In this document: piece by piece, positions 1 through 7,126 of the stretch
Position numbering within the stretch: position 1 is the first letter of the stretch
How the letters are laid out: each line of letters opens with the position of its first letter
Assembly: GCF_026157105.1 (NCBI RefSeq)
Contig: NZ_JANPVQ010000001.1
Coordinates: forward strand, 613,501 to 677,500
Source: Sphingomicrobium marinum
GTDB taxonomy: Bacteria; Pseudomonadota; Alphaproteobacteria; Sphingomonadales; Sphingomonadaceae
Direction of reading: 5' to 3'
DNA length: 64,000 nt
The notes under the pieces: generated by a model
Told to the model about the DNA's origin: nothing
The model's input: the letters and a program-made list of their open reading frames with translations, nothing else
Database searches by the model: none
Made by a program: the position numbers and the translations under genes

Positions 1-424
1 CCTCGGTCGCGCCCTGAAAGCCCGGAATGACGCAGATGGTGCCGTTGCCCAAGGCGTCCGAAAGCAGATCGCTTTCGATTTTTTCCACGCGCGCATTGCC
101 GTGCACCCCGCTGGCCTTGACCAGCTGCCAGCCCATGAAGCTGCGCGCTTCGAGCCCGGCATTCTGCAACGTCATCGCGAGAAGGCCTGCGGTCACCTGT
201 TCGCCGCTGGCAACGACAACGTCATATTCGCGCGGGTCGTGGGTGGCGGCGGCTTCCTTGCAGAACTGCACCAGCCGGTCGGTCTCCCCCGCCATAGCGG
301 ACACCACGACCAGCACCTCATCGCCATTGACAGCCTGGCGCGCGACGATGTCGGCGACATGGCGGATCCGCTCGATGCCTGCCATCGAGGTGCCGCCAAA
401 CTTCATGACAATGCGCTCGCCCAT
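1..424 (-). CDS. lysC: Aspartate kinase, N-terminal part (cut by window edge)
   Basis: Reading the minus strand from the ATG at 424 gives a protein that begins MGERIVMKFGGTSMAG, the nucleotide-binding KFGGTS signature of aspartokinases. It continues through a VVSAMAGETDRL segment and a VVASGEQV segment, both typical of the kinase fold. The enzyme phosphorylates L-aspartate as the first step of lysine, threonine, methionine and diaminopimelate synthesis. Only about 141 codons are present because the gene runs off the left edge, so the C-terminal ACT regulatory domains are not visible. It is divergent from ubiG, with 27 bp between the two start codons, so the two promoters must share or overlap this short gap. 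Confidence 0.93.
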   Translation of the reverse strand, partial: MGERIVMKFGGTSMAGIERIRHVADIVARQAVNGDEVLVVVSAMAGETDRLVQFCKEAAATHDPREYDVVVASGEQVTAGLLAMTLQNAGLEARSFMGWQLVKASGVHGNARVEKIESDLLSDALGNGTICVIPGFQGATE

Positions 425-451
425 AGAACCCCAAGCTGGTAGGGAGCGGGC

Positions 452-1171
452 ATGGCAAAGACAAGCATCCTCGATAAGGAAGCCGCCCATTTCGGCGGCA
501 TGGCCGACGACTGGTGGGACCCCAAGGGCAAGAGCGCGATGCTCCACAAGCTCAATCCTGTGCGGCTCGGCTATGTGCGCGACCAGGTCGACCAGCATTT
601 CCACTGCGATGAATGCAGTTTCCGTCCGCTGGAGGATAAGAGCGCGCTCGATGTCGGCTGCGGGGCCGGGCTGCTGGCCGAGCCATTGGCGCGATTGGGC
701 GCGAAAGTGACGGGCGTGGATGCTGCTGCCGAAGTGATCGAGGTCGCCAAGGCGCACGCCAAGGCTGCCGGGCTGGACATCACGTACAGCGCGGGCGGGG
801 TCGAGAATATCGAGGGAGCCCACGATCTCGTGACCGCGATGGAAGTGGTTGAGCACGTGGCTGACCCGGCGGCCTTTGTCGCAGACCTGGAGGCGCGGGT
901 CGCACCAGGCGGCCTGCTGATCATGTCGACGCCCAACAAGACGGCCTGGTCGCGGTTGCTGACGATCACGCTGGCCGAAGGCTTCGGCCGGATCCCGCGC
1001 GGCACGCACGACTTCGAACAGTTCCTGCCGCCCGAAGAGCTCTCTGCGCTGATCGAGGCCGCGGGCATGAAGGTGATCGACACGCGCGGCATCGCGGTGA
1101 GCCCGCTTCAAGGCTTCCACCTCAGCGAAGATACGCGGCTTAACTATCTGCTGACGGCGGTGAAGGCCTAG
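452..1171 (+). CDS. ubiG: Ubiquinone biosynthesis O-methyltransferase UbiG
   Basis: The 239-residue protein is a class I SAM-dependent methyltransferase. The SAM-binding motif I, LDVGCGAGLLAEPLARLG, lies near residues 72-89, and MEVVEHV near residue 130 is the post-motif acidic segment typical of UbiG. It methylates the polyprenyl catechol and demethyl-ubiquinol intermediates in ubiquinone synthesis. The full length matches the family. The N-terminus (a FGGMADDWWDPKGKSAMLHKL-like segment around residues 14-34) is the usual UbiG substrate-side region, which supports the ATG at 452. The 3' end overlaps the end of the convergent GST gene by 4 bp. Confidence 0.95.
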   Translation: MAKTSILDKEAAHFGGMADDWWDPKGKSAMLHKLNPVRLGYVRDQVDQHFHCDECSFRPLEDKSALDVGCGAGLLAEPLARLGAKVTGVDAAAEVIEVAKAHAKAAGLDITYSAGGVENIEGAHDLVTAMEVVEHVADPAAFVADLEARVAPGGLLIMSTPNKTAWSRLLTITLAEGFGRIPRGTHDFEQFLPPEELSALIEAAGMKVIDTRGIAVSPLQGFHLSEDTRLNYLLTAVKA

Positions 1172-1839
1172 AAGTCGACCTTGTCGTAGTGGCTTGGCGG
1201 GACGATGCCGTCCATGCGTTCGCCGAGTAGCGGGCGGAAGCAGGGGCGGGACTTCATGACGCTATACCAGGCCTTGCTCTGGTCGTGCCCGCGCCAGTCG
1301 ATGCCGCCCAGATAATCGACCACGCTGATCTGCGCCGCCGCGGCAAAATCGGCCAGGCTCAGCGAGTTGCCCGCCATCCAGCGGCGATGGTCGAGCAGGT
1401 AATCGGCATAATCGAGATAGGCGTTGGCCACGCGCATGGAATTGCGCAGTGCCATCGTGTCGGGGCTTTCATGCGTGACGATACGCTTGGTCATCCGCTC
1501 GTGCAGGATCGGGCCCGTGACGTCGCGGAAGAATTTGTCGTCATACCATTCGGTGAGACGGCGGATTTCGGCGCGCTGCGCAGCGCTGCCCTGGATCATC
1601 GGCGCCTTTTCCACCGTCTCGTCAAAATATTCGGCGATAGGCTGCGAACCGATCAGGACCACTTTTGCATCGGTTTCGACTAGCACCGGCGTTTCGGCGG
1701 CGGGGTTCAGGTCGACAAACTCGTCGCGCCGTTCCCACGGATGCTCTTTCACCAGTTCGTGCGCCACGCCTTTTTCGCCCAGCGCGAGGCGCACCTTGCG
1801 CGAAAAGGGACAAAGCGGGAATTGGTAGAGCTGCCACAT
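1168..1839 (-). CDS. Glutathione S-transferase family protein
   Basis: The 223-residue protein starts MWQLYQFPLCPFSRKVRLAL, a thioredoxin-fold GST N-terminal domain in which a CPFS segment replaces the usual catalytic Ser/Tyr region. An ETPVLVE segment near residue 50 holds the conserved cis-proline. The C-terminal half is all-helical, with NSLSLADFAAAAQISVVDYL near residues 158-177, as in the GST C-terminal domain. The natural substrate cannot be read from the sequence. The gene is convergent with ubiG and overlaps its last 4 bp. Confidence 0.88.
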   Translation of the reverse strand: MWQLYQFPLCPFSRKVRLALGEKGVAHELVKEHPWERRDEFVDLNPAAETPVLVETDAKVVLIGSQPIAEYFDETVEKAPMIQGSAAQRAEIRRLTEWYDDKFFRDVTGPILHERMTKRIVTHESPDTMALRNSMRVANAYLDYADYLLDHRRWMAGNSLSLADFAAAAQISVVDYLGGIDWRGHDQSKAWYSVMKSRPCFRPLLGERMDGIVPPSHYDKVDF

Positions 1840-1918
1840 AGGTCAACACCTACGGACGCGCGGTCCGCCCTTCAAGCAGGGGCAGCCGACTTATCCACCG
1901 ATTATTCGAAAAAGCGGT

Positions 1919-2368
1919 TTAATCGCGTGCGATAGCTTCGAGTTCGCTGCGCAAGGTCTCGACGGCTGCCAGCAGCGCCGGCAGCGTGACGACGGCAGCA
2001 TCAATACCCGCTTCGATGCGGGGTCGGTTCTCCGCGATGGCCATCGCCAGTTCGCCGCGGATTTCGCGCCCGTCCACATCAATCACATCGCCCAGTGTCC
2101 GGACACGATCCGCATCGGTGGGTTCACGGCCGTCGATCGCCGCCTCGATGTTACCGATCGGCAGCGTCTCGAGCACGGCGACGAGCGCTTCGGTGGAGCG
2201 CGCCGCTTTCTCGGGCAAATCCGGATCGTCGAGAATGCGGCCAAGGTCGGCGCGCACGCTTTGTTCGAACTGTTCGGTCACTGCTTCGTGATCGACTTCC
2301 TGCGCACTGGCAGGTGTCGCAACGCCAAGCCCGATGGCGGCGGCTGGGATCATCATGAGATAACGCAT
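1919..2368 (-). CDS. Small exported protein of unknown function
   Basis: I place the start at the ATG at 2368, giving MRYLMMIPAAAIGLGVATPASAQ, a clean Sec signal peptide with an AxA cleavage site. A GGGAG ribosome binding site lies about 11 nt upstream; a longer frame starting near 2407 lacks these features. The mature protein of about 125 residues is acidic and helical, with no cysteines or recognisable catalytic motif. It sits just downstream of, and in the same direction as, two other exported helical proteins (2436-3488 and 3506-4024). Co-transcription is plausible, but the function is unknown. Confidence 0.7.
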   Translation of the reverse strand: MRYLMMIPAAAIGLGVATPASAQEVDHEAVTEQFEQSVRADLGRILDDPDLPEKAARSTEALVAVLETLPIGNIEAAIDGREPTDADRVRTLGDVIDVDGREIRGELAMAIAENRPRIEAGIDAAVVTLPALLAAVETLRSELEAIARD

Positions 2369-2435
2369 ACGACTCGGAGCTCCCGAAAACTTGTTTGGGA
2401 ACAACACGATAGCCGATTTGCCGCCAAAGTGAAGC

Positions 2436-3488
2436 CTATTCGTCGGTAGCCTCGGAAGCCAGCTCGGCGCGGCGGTCTGCTGCCTGCTGACGATAGTCGT
2501 CGGCCATGGCCTGATACTCTGCGGCCCATTCGTCGAGTTCCTCAGGCGTAGGCTGCCATTCGTCCTCCATGACGGCTTCTGCCTCGGTCTGGCATGTCTC
2601 GCGCTGGGCCTCGTCTTCGATTTCCGCGCAGGCTTCGGACGCTTCCGGTTCGGGGAACATCGGCGGCAGATGTGCCATGCGTTCTTCGAGCGCTTCGACG
2701 AGCGGCGGCGCCTTTTTGATCATGCCCGGAAAGCTCGCCATGATGCCGGCGAAATATTCGGGTTCGAATCCCACGGTGAAGATATTAGCGGCGAATTTTT
2801 CGCCCGCTGGCGTATCGGCAAAGGCAGCGATCTGCGCGAGCTCCGCCTTGGTGAAGCGATCGGCGAAGACTTGGATCAGCCCGGCGCGCACCGGCTCCTC
2901 GAATTCTTCGAGCACCGCGGGCAATTCCTTGTCCATGACGTCACGAAGGATCGCCAGGCGCTCATCGAAATGTTCGTCCTCGTCGCTGATCAGTCCGCGA
3001 ATGGTGAGGTCGCCGTAGAGTGCGAGCATCAAATCGATACCGGCGTCGATGTCCTCAGGATTTCCGAAGAGTTCCTGGACGGCCTCGAGTTCCTCATTGC
3101 CGTCGGTGGCTTCCTCGTCAGCTTCCGCGCCCTCCTCGTCGTCGCCGGGAAGATCATCCTCGAGCGAAGCGAGGGCTTCCATTAGCGGCCCCATCTCGTT
3201 GACGTACAGCGCGATGACGGGCCGGAACGGCTCGGCCAGGTCGCGGATCGGGCTGTCGAGCATGCGATCGGCCCACGGTCCCAGCATGAAGTCGACCGCT
3301 GCCTCGGTGTTGCCCTTGGGCCAGTACAGATCGAGCGCGGCTTCGGCGAGCGCTAGTGTCTCGGCATCCTCCGCCGCCTCAAGCGCTTCCTGCTCGGCGT
3401 CCGCCACGACCGCGCCGGTCTCTTGTGCAAAGGCTGGGGTGGCAGTTGCGAGGATGATGGCGGTGGTACCGAACAACAGCGATTTCAT
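2436..3488 (-). CDS. Exported DUF2059-type protein with acidic insert
   Basis: The 350-residue protein has a signal peptide (MKSLLFGTTAIILATATPAFAQ). Around residues 205-240 the segment FADRFTKAELAQIAAFADTP followed by AGEKF matches the core of DUF2059 domains, which are found in secreted or periplasmic alphaproteobacterial proteins. A strongly acidic low-complexity stretch of Asp/Glu/Ala occupies roughly residues 110-140. A C-terminal part with two cysteines (SEACAEIED and RETCQTE) may form a disulphide in the periplasm. The family's function is not established. The neighbour at 3506-4024 looks like a shorter paralogue. Confidence 0.75.
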   Translation of the reverse strand: MKSLLFGTTAIILATATPAFAQETGAVVADAEQEALEAAEDAETLALAEAALDLYWPKGNTEAAVDFMLGPWADRMLDSPIRDLAEPFRPVIALYVNEMGPLMEALASLEDDLPGDDEEGAEADEEATDGNEELEAVQELFGNPEDIDAGIDLMLALYGDLTIRGLISDEDEHFDERLAILRDVMDKELPAVLEEFEEPVRAGLIQVFADRFTKAELAQIAAFADTPAGEKFAANIFTVGFEPEYFAGIMASFPGMIKKAPPLVEALEERMAHLPPMFPEPEASEACAEIEDEAQRETCQTEAEAVMEDEWQPTPEELDEWAAEYQAMADDYRQQAADRRAELASEATDE

Positions 3489-3505
3489 GGATTTTCCCCC
3501 GATTT

Positions 3506-4024
3506 TCAGTTGGATGGCGATTCGAGGTGGCGCGCGATCACCTCCGTCAGTTCGGACTGCATGGCAGGCTGCGCTTCCATCATGAGACCCATCGTCAGCG
3601 CCAAGGTGTCCTGCATCATTGCCGGCATGGCGGCGTTGAAGCGTTTCATCACCGGATCGGCTTGCAGGACAGCAAGACGTTCCAGATCCTCGGCGCTCAT
3701 GTTGGCGGCGTATATATGGGCGGTCGCGGTGCGTAGTTCGTCGAGGTTGTCCATGATGATATTGCGCGAATGGCGCTGCATCACCTCGGTCACGTCCTCG
3801 ATAAGCTCCGGGCTGATGTCTTCCCCGCTTTGTTCGAGCATGGTGCGCACCTGCGTACGTTGTTCGACAACCATGCCATCGACGACGCGCGCCATTAGCT
3901 CGTCATAGTCCATCGCTTCGAGCAGCTTTTCGGCAGCTGCCAGACCTTCAGGCGACACCTCCTGAGCTTGGGCGAGTGCTGGACTGGAAAAGAAAGCGGT
4001 CATGGCAAGCAGCCATGCGGTCAA
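3506..4024 (-). CDS. Exported DUF2059-type protein
   Basis: This 172-residue protein has a signal peptide (MTAWLLAMTAFFSSPALAQAQ). Its helical mature domain has a segment, NMSAEDLERLAVLQADPVMK, that corresponds to the 'sxeel..laafy.sp.gk' core of DUF2059. It lies 17 bp upstream of the larger DUF2059 gene and is probably co-transcribed with it. The most 5' possible start was kept because it gives a complete signal peptide. The function is unknown. Confidence 0.72.
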   Translation of the reverse strand: MTAWLLAMTAFFSSPALAQAQEVSPEGLAAAEKLLEAMDYDELMARVVDGMVVEQRTQVRTMLEQSGEDISPELIEDVTEVMQRHSRNIIMDNLDELRTATAHIYAANMSAEDLERLAVLQADPVMKRFNAAMPAMMQDTLALTMGLMMEAQPAMQSELTEVIARHLESPSN

Positions 4025-4075
4025 GGTACGAATGATCTGGTCCCCCCGGACAGGTTATCGAATGCTACACTTCAA

Positions 4076-4903
4076 TCAGATTGCGCCTAGCCACACAAGG
4101 GCCGCGGCGCCGATCACGATGCGGTACCAGGCAAAGGGCGCGAAGCCGTATCGCGTCACGATGGCGATAAAGGCCTTCACCACCACGTACGCCACGATGA
4201 AGCTGATCAGCGCGCCAAGGCCGATCCAGCCAAAATCGTCGGCGACGAGATTTTCCCGATCGCGAAATAGCTGATACACGGTCGCGCCGGTCAGCGTGGG
4301 GACTGCGAGGAAAAAGCTGAATTCAGCGGCGGTGCGGCGATCGACGCCAAACGCCATCGCGCCCATAATCGTCGCGCCCGACCGGCTGACGCCGGGGACC
4401 ATGGCGAGACACTGGACGAGGCCGATCAGCACCGACCGCTTGAAGCCCAGTGTGGCGACCGCGCCGCCGACCTGGTCTTCGGGAATGTCGGGGCGGGCAG
4501 GGGGGTTGGCGAGCTTTTCGATGACGAGAATGGCGATGCCGCCGATGATCAGCGCCCATGCCACTACCACCGCGTTGGCCAACAGCTTGTCGAGATGATC
4601 CGCGAGCAATACGCCAAGCACGACCGCCGGCGTAAATGCCACCAGCAGGTTGCGGGTGAAATAGAGCGCGTTCTTCGAACCTTCGAACAGGCCTTTGAGT
4701 ACGCCCCAGAAGGTGCCCCAGTAGAGGATCACGACGGCAAGGATTGCGCCCGGCTGGATGGCGACGTTGAAGACTGCCCAGTCCTCGGCGTCGAACCCTA
4801 GAAGCTCGGTCGCGAGGATGAGGTGTCCCGTCGAGGAAACGGGCAGATATTCGGTGATGCCCTCGACGATGCCGAGGATGATGACGAGCCAGAGAATGGG
4901 CAT
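4076..4903 (-). CDS. uppP: Undecaprenyl-diphosphatase UppP (BacA family)
   Basis: This is a 275-residue integral membrane protein. The N-terminal motif EGITEYLPVSSTGHLIL (about residues 14-30) and the second motif PGVSRSGATI (about residues 169-178) together form the polar active site of BacA/UppP. It dephosphorylates undecaprenyl diphosphate at the membrane, recycling the lipid carrier for peptidoglycan and polysaccharide synthesis; overexpression of this family is known to give bacitracin resistance. The protein is full length with multiple hydrophobic helices. The start lies 6 bp after the stop of the upstream gene at 4910-5848, so the two are likely co-transcribed. Confidence 0.96.
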   Translation of the reverse strand: MPILWLVIILGIVEGITEYLPVSSTGHLILATELLGFDAEDWAVFNVAIQPGAILAVVILYWGTFWGVLKGLFEGSKNALYFTRNLLVAFTPAVVLGVLLADHLDKLLANAVVVAWALIIGGIAILVIEKLANPPARPDIPEDQVGGAVATLGFKRSVLIGLVQCLAMVPGVSRSGATIMGAMAFGVDRRTAAEFSFFLAVPTLTGATVYQLFRDRENLVADDFGWIGLGALISFIVAYVVVKAFIAIVTRYGFAPFAWYRIVIGAAALVWLGAI

Positions 4904-4909
4904 GATGCG

Positions 4910-5848
4910 TTAGGCCGGCAACTGGTCTGCGAAGCGGCCGCCGCGCTTGTAGCGGCCAAGCCAGCTGGGTGCGACCTGGCCGAGCGGCGTCGGCGTGATG
5001 CCCATGTCGGCAAGCGTAGCCGCGTCGTCGCTGACGACATTGTCGCTTTGCAGCATGATCCACTGGTCGCCCGTCATCGGAGCGCCGGGCAGCCAGCCGA
5101 ACTTGCTCATCAGCGAACCGAAGGCGTCGGGCAGGTCGATGACCGCAGGATGGCGTCCGGCAAGCCGCGCGATCTTCTGGTTGAGGTCGTGCATGCTGTA
5201 CTGCTCGGGCCCGCCAATTTCATAGGTCTTGCCACCATGCGTCTTGGGATCGAGCGCGGCCTTGGCGATGGCCTTGCCCAAATCGCTGACATAGACCGGC
5301 TGGAACCTGGTGTTGGGCTTGAGCACCGGCAGCACCGGCATTGCCGCCATTTGCGCGAAGCGGTTGGTGAACTCGTCTTCCTGGCCGAACACGACACTGG
5401 GGCGAAGGATGGTGGCACCGGCAAAGGCGTCGCGCACCGCGTCTTCGCCGCGGCCCTTGGAGCTGCCATAGCGTGACGGCGCAGCGGGGTCGGCGCCGAT
5501 GGCCGATATATGCACGACCGACTTGGCGCCCGCCTTCTTCGCTTCCTCGGCGACATTGCGCGCGCCATCGACATGCACCGCCTCCAGATCGCCGTTAAAA
5601 ATGCCGACGAGGTTAATCACCGCGTCGGCGCCTTCGACAGCGCGCGCCACCGTGTCGGGCCGCGTAATATCGGCGCTCATCAATGCGACCTGGCCGACGC
5701 TGCCCAGCGGTTGCAACTTGTAAGCGCTCTTGGGCTTACGTTCGGCAACGCGCAGGCGCACGCCCGATTTCAGCAAGGCTTCTGCCGCATAGCGGCCGAT
5801 AAAGCCGCCGCCGCCGAAAATGGTGACAAGTTGGGGAGTGTCGGACAT
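4910..5848 (-). CDS. Complex I NDUFA9-subunit-like NAD(P)-binding protein
   Basis: The 312-residue protein opens with TIFGGGGFIGRYAAEALL, an extended short-chain dehydrogenase (GxxGxxG) Rossmann signature at residues 9-26. It continues with an RPSVVFGQEDEFTNRFA segment typical of the NDUFA9/39-kDa-like branch. Alphaproteobacterial members are associated with, or related to, accessory subunits of NADH:quinone oxidoreductase; a catalytic dehydrogenase role is not assured. The classic YxxxK is present only as YGSSKGRGE. It is directly upstream of uppP, only 6 bp away. Confidence 0.85.
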   Translation of the reverse strand: MSDTPQLVTIFGGGGFIGRYAAEALLKSGVRLRVAERKPKSAYKLQPLGSVGQVALMSADITRPDTVARAVEGADAVINLVGIFNGDLEAVHVDGARNVAEEAKKAGAKSVVHISAIGADPAAPSRYGSSKGRGEDAVRDAFAGATILRPSVVFGQEDEFTNRFAQMAAMPVLPVLKPNTRFQPVYVSDLGKAIAKAALDPKTHGGKTYEIGGPEQYSMHDLNQKIARLAGRHPAVIDLPDAFGSLMSKFGWLPGAPMTGDQWIMLQSDNVVSDDAATLADMGITPTPLGQVAPSWLGRYKRGGRFADQLPA

Positions 5849-5935
5849 CCCGTTTCCCTTTCAAAAACGCTTGGCTGCGTCTCTGATACAGGGGGGTGGG
5901 CAATGCAAGGGGGCTTAAGGAAGCAGCAGCCCCGT

Positions 5936-6265
5936 TTAGCCGTTACCGCGCATCTTTTTGGCGATCATGTCGAACACCGACGGGTAAAGCGGTTTGGTGA
6001 ACGCGACGCCCGCGGTGAAGCGGTCGTTCCAGCAGATCTTGCTCTCGATCGCTTCGATCCCGGGCAGCGCAATCCAGACGGTCTCGCCGATGCGCGGCTC
6101 GTAGGACAGTTCGACGCGGCAACCGCCGGGCGACAGGTCGTGAATACGTGTGGGATAGCCCTTGGTGCCGGGATGGCGCGAACGCACGGTCCCTTCGAGC
6201 GCCACGCGATCTTGCTGGCGCGTCTTCTGGAGATTGGATTCCAACTTTCCCGTCGGCTTATTCAC
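5936..6265 (-). CDS. PilZ-domain protein
   Basis: This 109-residue single-domain protein fits a PilZ domain. It has an arginine-rich stretch (VRSRHPGTKGYPTRI) followed by DLSPGGCRVEL, which matches the second c-di-GMP-contact motif ([D/N]xSxxG). The usual RxxxR element before it is represented by basic residues near positions 17-29 (QDRVALEGTVR), so c-di-GMP binding is plausible but not certain. The gene stands alone just before the tRNA-Leu locus. Its start is followed upstream by about 220 bp of gene-free DNA. Confidence 0.8.
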   Translation of the reverse strand: MNKPTGKLESNLQKTRQQDRVALEGTVRSRHPGTKGYPTRIHDLSPGGCRVELSYEPRIGETVWIALPGIEAIESKICWNDRFTAGVAFTKPLYPSVFDMIAKKMRGNG

Positions 6266-6489
6266 GTCATCTTCCTGTTCAACAACGAAATTTACCCGTG
6301 ATTCACGAGCGGCATTAAACGGGAAAGGTTAATAACTGGTTGGCGCTGCTTGGTATTCACCACTGCAATGGCCCCGTTTTCGACGCTCGAATTCAAAAGG
6401 TACACGGCTGGTGCTCGCCAGAGCGCATTTGCACGGTTGACGCTGACGCGCCCGTCGCTTAATCGGCGCGGCCTACCCGATGTCCCTGT

Positions 6490-6576
6490 GCCCAGGTGGC
6501 GGAATTGGTAGACGCACCGTCTTCAGGTGGCGGCGCTCGAAAGGGCGTGGAGGTTCGAGTCCTCTCCTGGGCACCA
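6490..6576 (+). tRNA. tRNA-Leu(CAG)
   Basis: The 87-nt sequence folds as a class II tRNA. The acceptor arms GCCCAGG (6490-6496) and CCTGGGC (6566-6572) pair fully, followed by discriminator A and an encoded CCA at 6574-6576. The anticodon stem CCGTC/GGCGG encloses the loop TTCAGGT, so the anticodon is CAG, reading CUG leucine codons. A long variable arm and the GGTTCGAGTCC T-arm are present. The last 18 bases are repeated at 28991-29008, which identifies this gene as the integration site of the following island. Confidence 0.97.
6559..6576 (+). repeat. attL: 18-bp tRNA-Leu 3' end
   Basis: The sequence GTCCTCTCCTGGGCACCA is part of the intact tRNA-Leu and is perfectly repeated in the same orientation at 28991-29008. 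The base before it and the base after it differ between the two copies, so the identity block is exactly 18 bp. This is the expected core for integrases of this family, which recombine at tRNA 3' ends. Confidence 0.9.
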
Positions 6577-6691
6577 TTTGCACATTTCATTGCGCTTCAG
6601 TTCGGACCATAAGGCGCTGTAATCGCAGCAAAATAGCCGACTGCTGTGCTGCAGGTCGTTTCAATCCATTCCGCCTTATACCCATCCAAAG

Positions 6692-6712
6692 TGGGGTAGA
6701 ATTTGGGGTAGA
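6692..6712 (+). repeat. Left pair of TGGGGTAGA repeats (putative integrase arm sites)
   Basis: Two direct copies of TGGGGTAGA start at 6692 and 6704, giving a 12-bp period. An equivalent pair with the same 12-bp period occurs at 28913-28933, close to the other end of the island. In a circularised element the two pairs would flank the recombination core on both sides, which is how arm-type integrase binding sites are arranged. Integrase binding is inferred, not shown. Confidence 0.6.
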
Positions 6713-6736
6713 CGACCATTCCCACTATACGGCAGC

Positions 6737-6756
6737 TTGTGCAATCAGTTGCATAT
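6737..6756 (-). repeat. Palindromic element, copy A
   Basis: Read on the minus strand this is ATATGCAACTGATTGCACAA, which matches 18 of 20 positions of the perfect palindromic copy at 15810-15829 (arms TTGTGCAA and TTGCACAA, 4-bp centre). It lies 160 bp inside the left end. Other copies are at 13080-13099 and 15076-15095. The repetition within one mobile element suggests a protein-binding site. Confidence 0.5.
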
Positions 6757-7126
6757 AATCCGCCTGTCCGCTTTCCGACCCCATTTCGGACGTTCCGCGC
6801 AGTGGCTGCTATGCGCCCCATCCCGGTCATTGCGGCTCGCCTAGCGATTGCCTGAGAGCGGACAAGGTTACTAGCTTGGCCAAATGGCTTGGTTAGGGCC
6901 TTTCCTGCTGTCCGACGCCGAATTGTCGAACGGCAGCTTTCGCCAAGAGCCGACGGCGAGAGTTTTTTCCAACCCTACCCACATTCCGGCAACAGCTGGG
7001 CCGTTAGCGGAAAAACGGTTCTTAAACGAAATGGCGCAAAAGCGGCTAATCGGTAGGGGCGTTCCAAATCATTAAATCAAGAAACTCAATGGTTGCACGA
7101 CTATAAGGGAATGCGATTGTACCACT

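Larger units (their letters stand above)
6577..7126. other. Gene-free left end of the island
   Basis: I see no credible coding sequence in these 550 bp; small open frames here have no start signal or protein-like composition. The stretch carries a pair of TGGGGTAGA repeats (6692-6712), one copy of a palindromic element (6737-6756) and, near its right edge, a possible 8-codon reading frame at 7111-7137 that overlaps the start of the 1272-residue gene. It is best read as the attachment and regulatory region of the mobile element. Confidence 0.6.

Noticed and set aside
6597-6830. 77-residue minus-strand frame next to attL
   Set aside because: It runs through the GGGGTAGA repeats and palindrome and has no start signal; chance open frame.
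6884-7075. 63-residue open frame near the left end of the island
   Set aside because: It has no ribosome binding site and no protein-like pattern, and it lies in the presumed attachment region.
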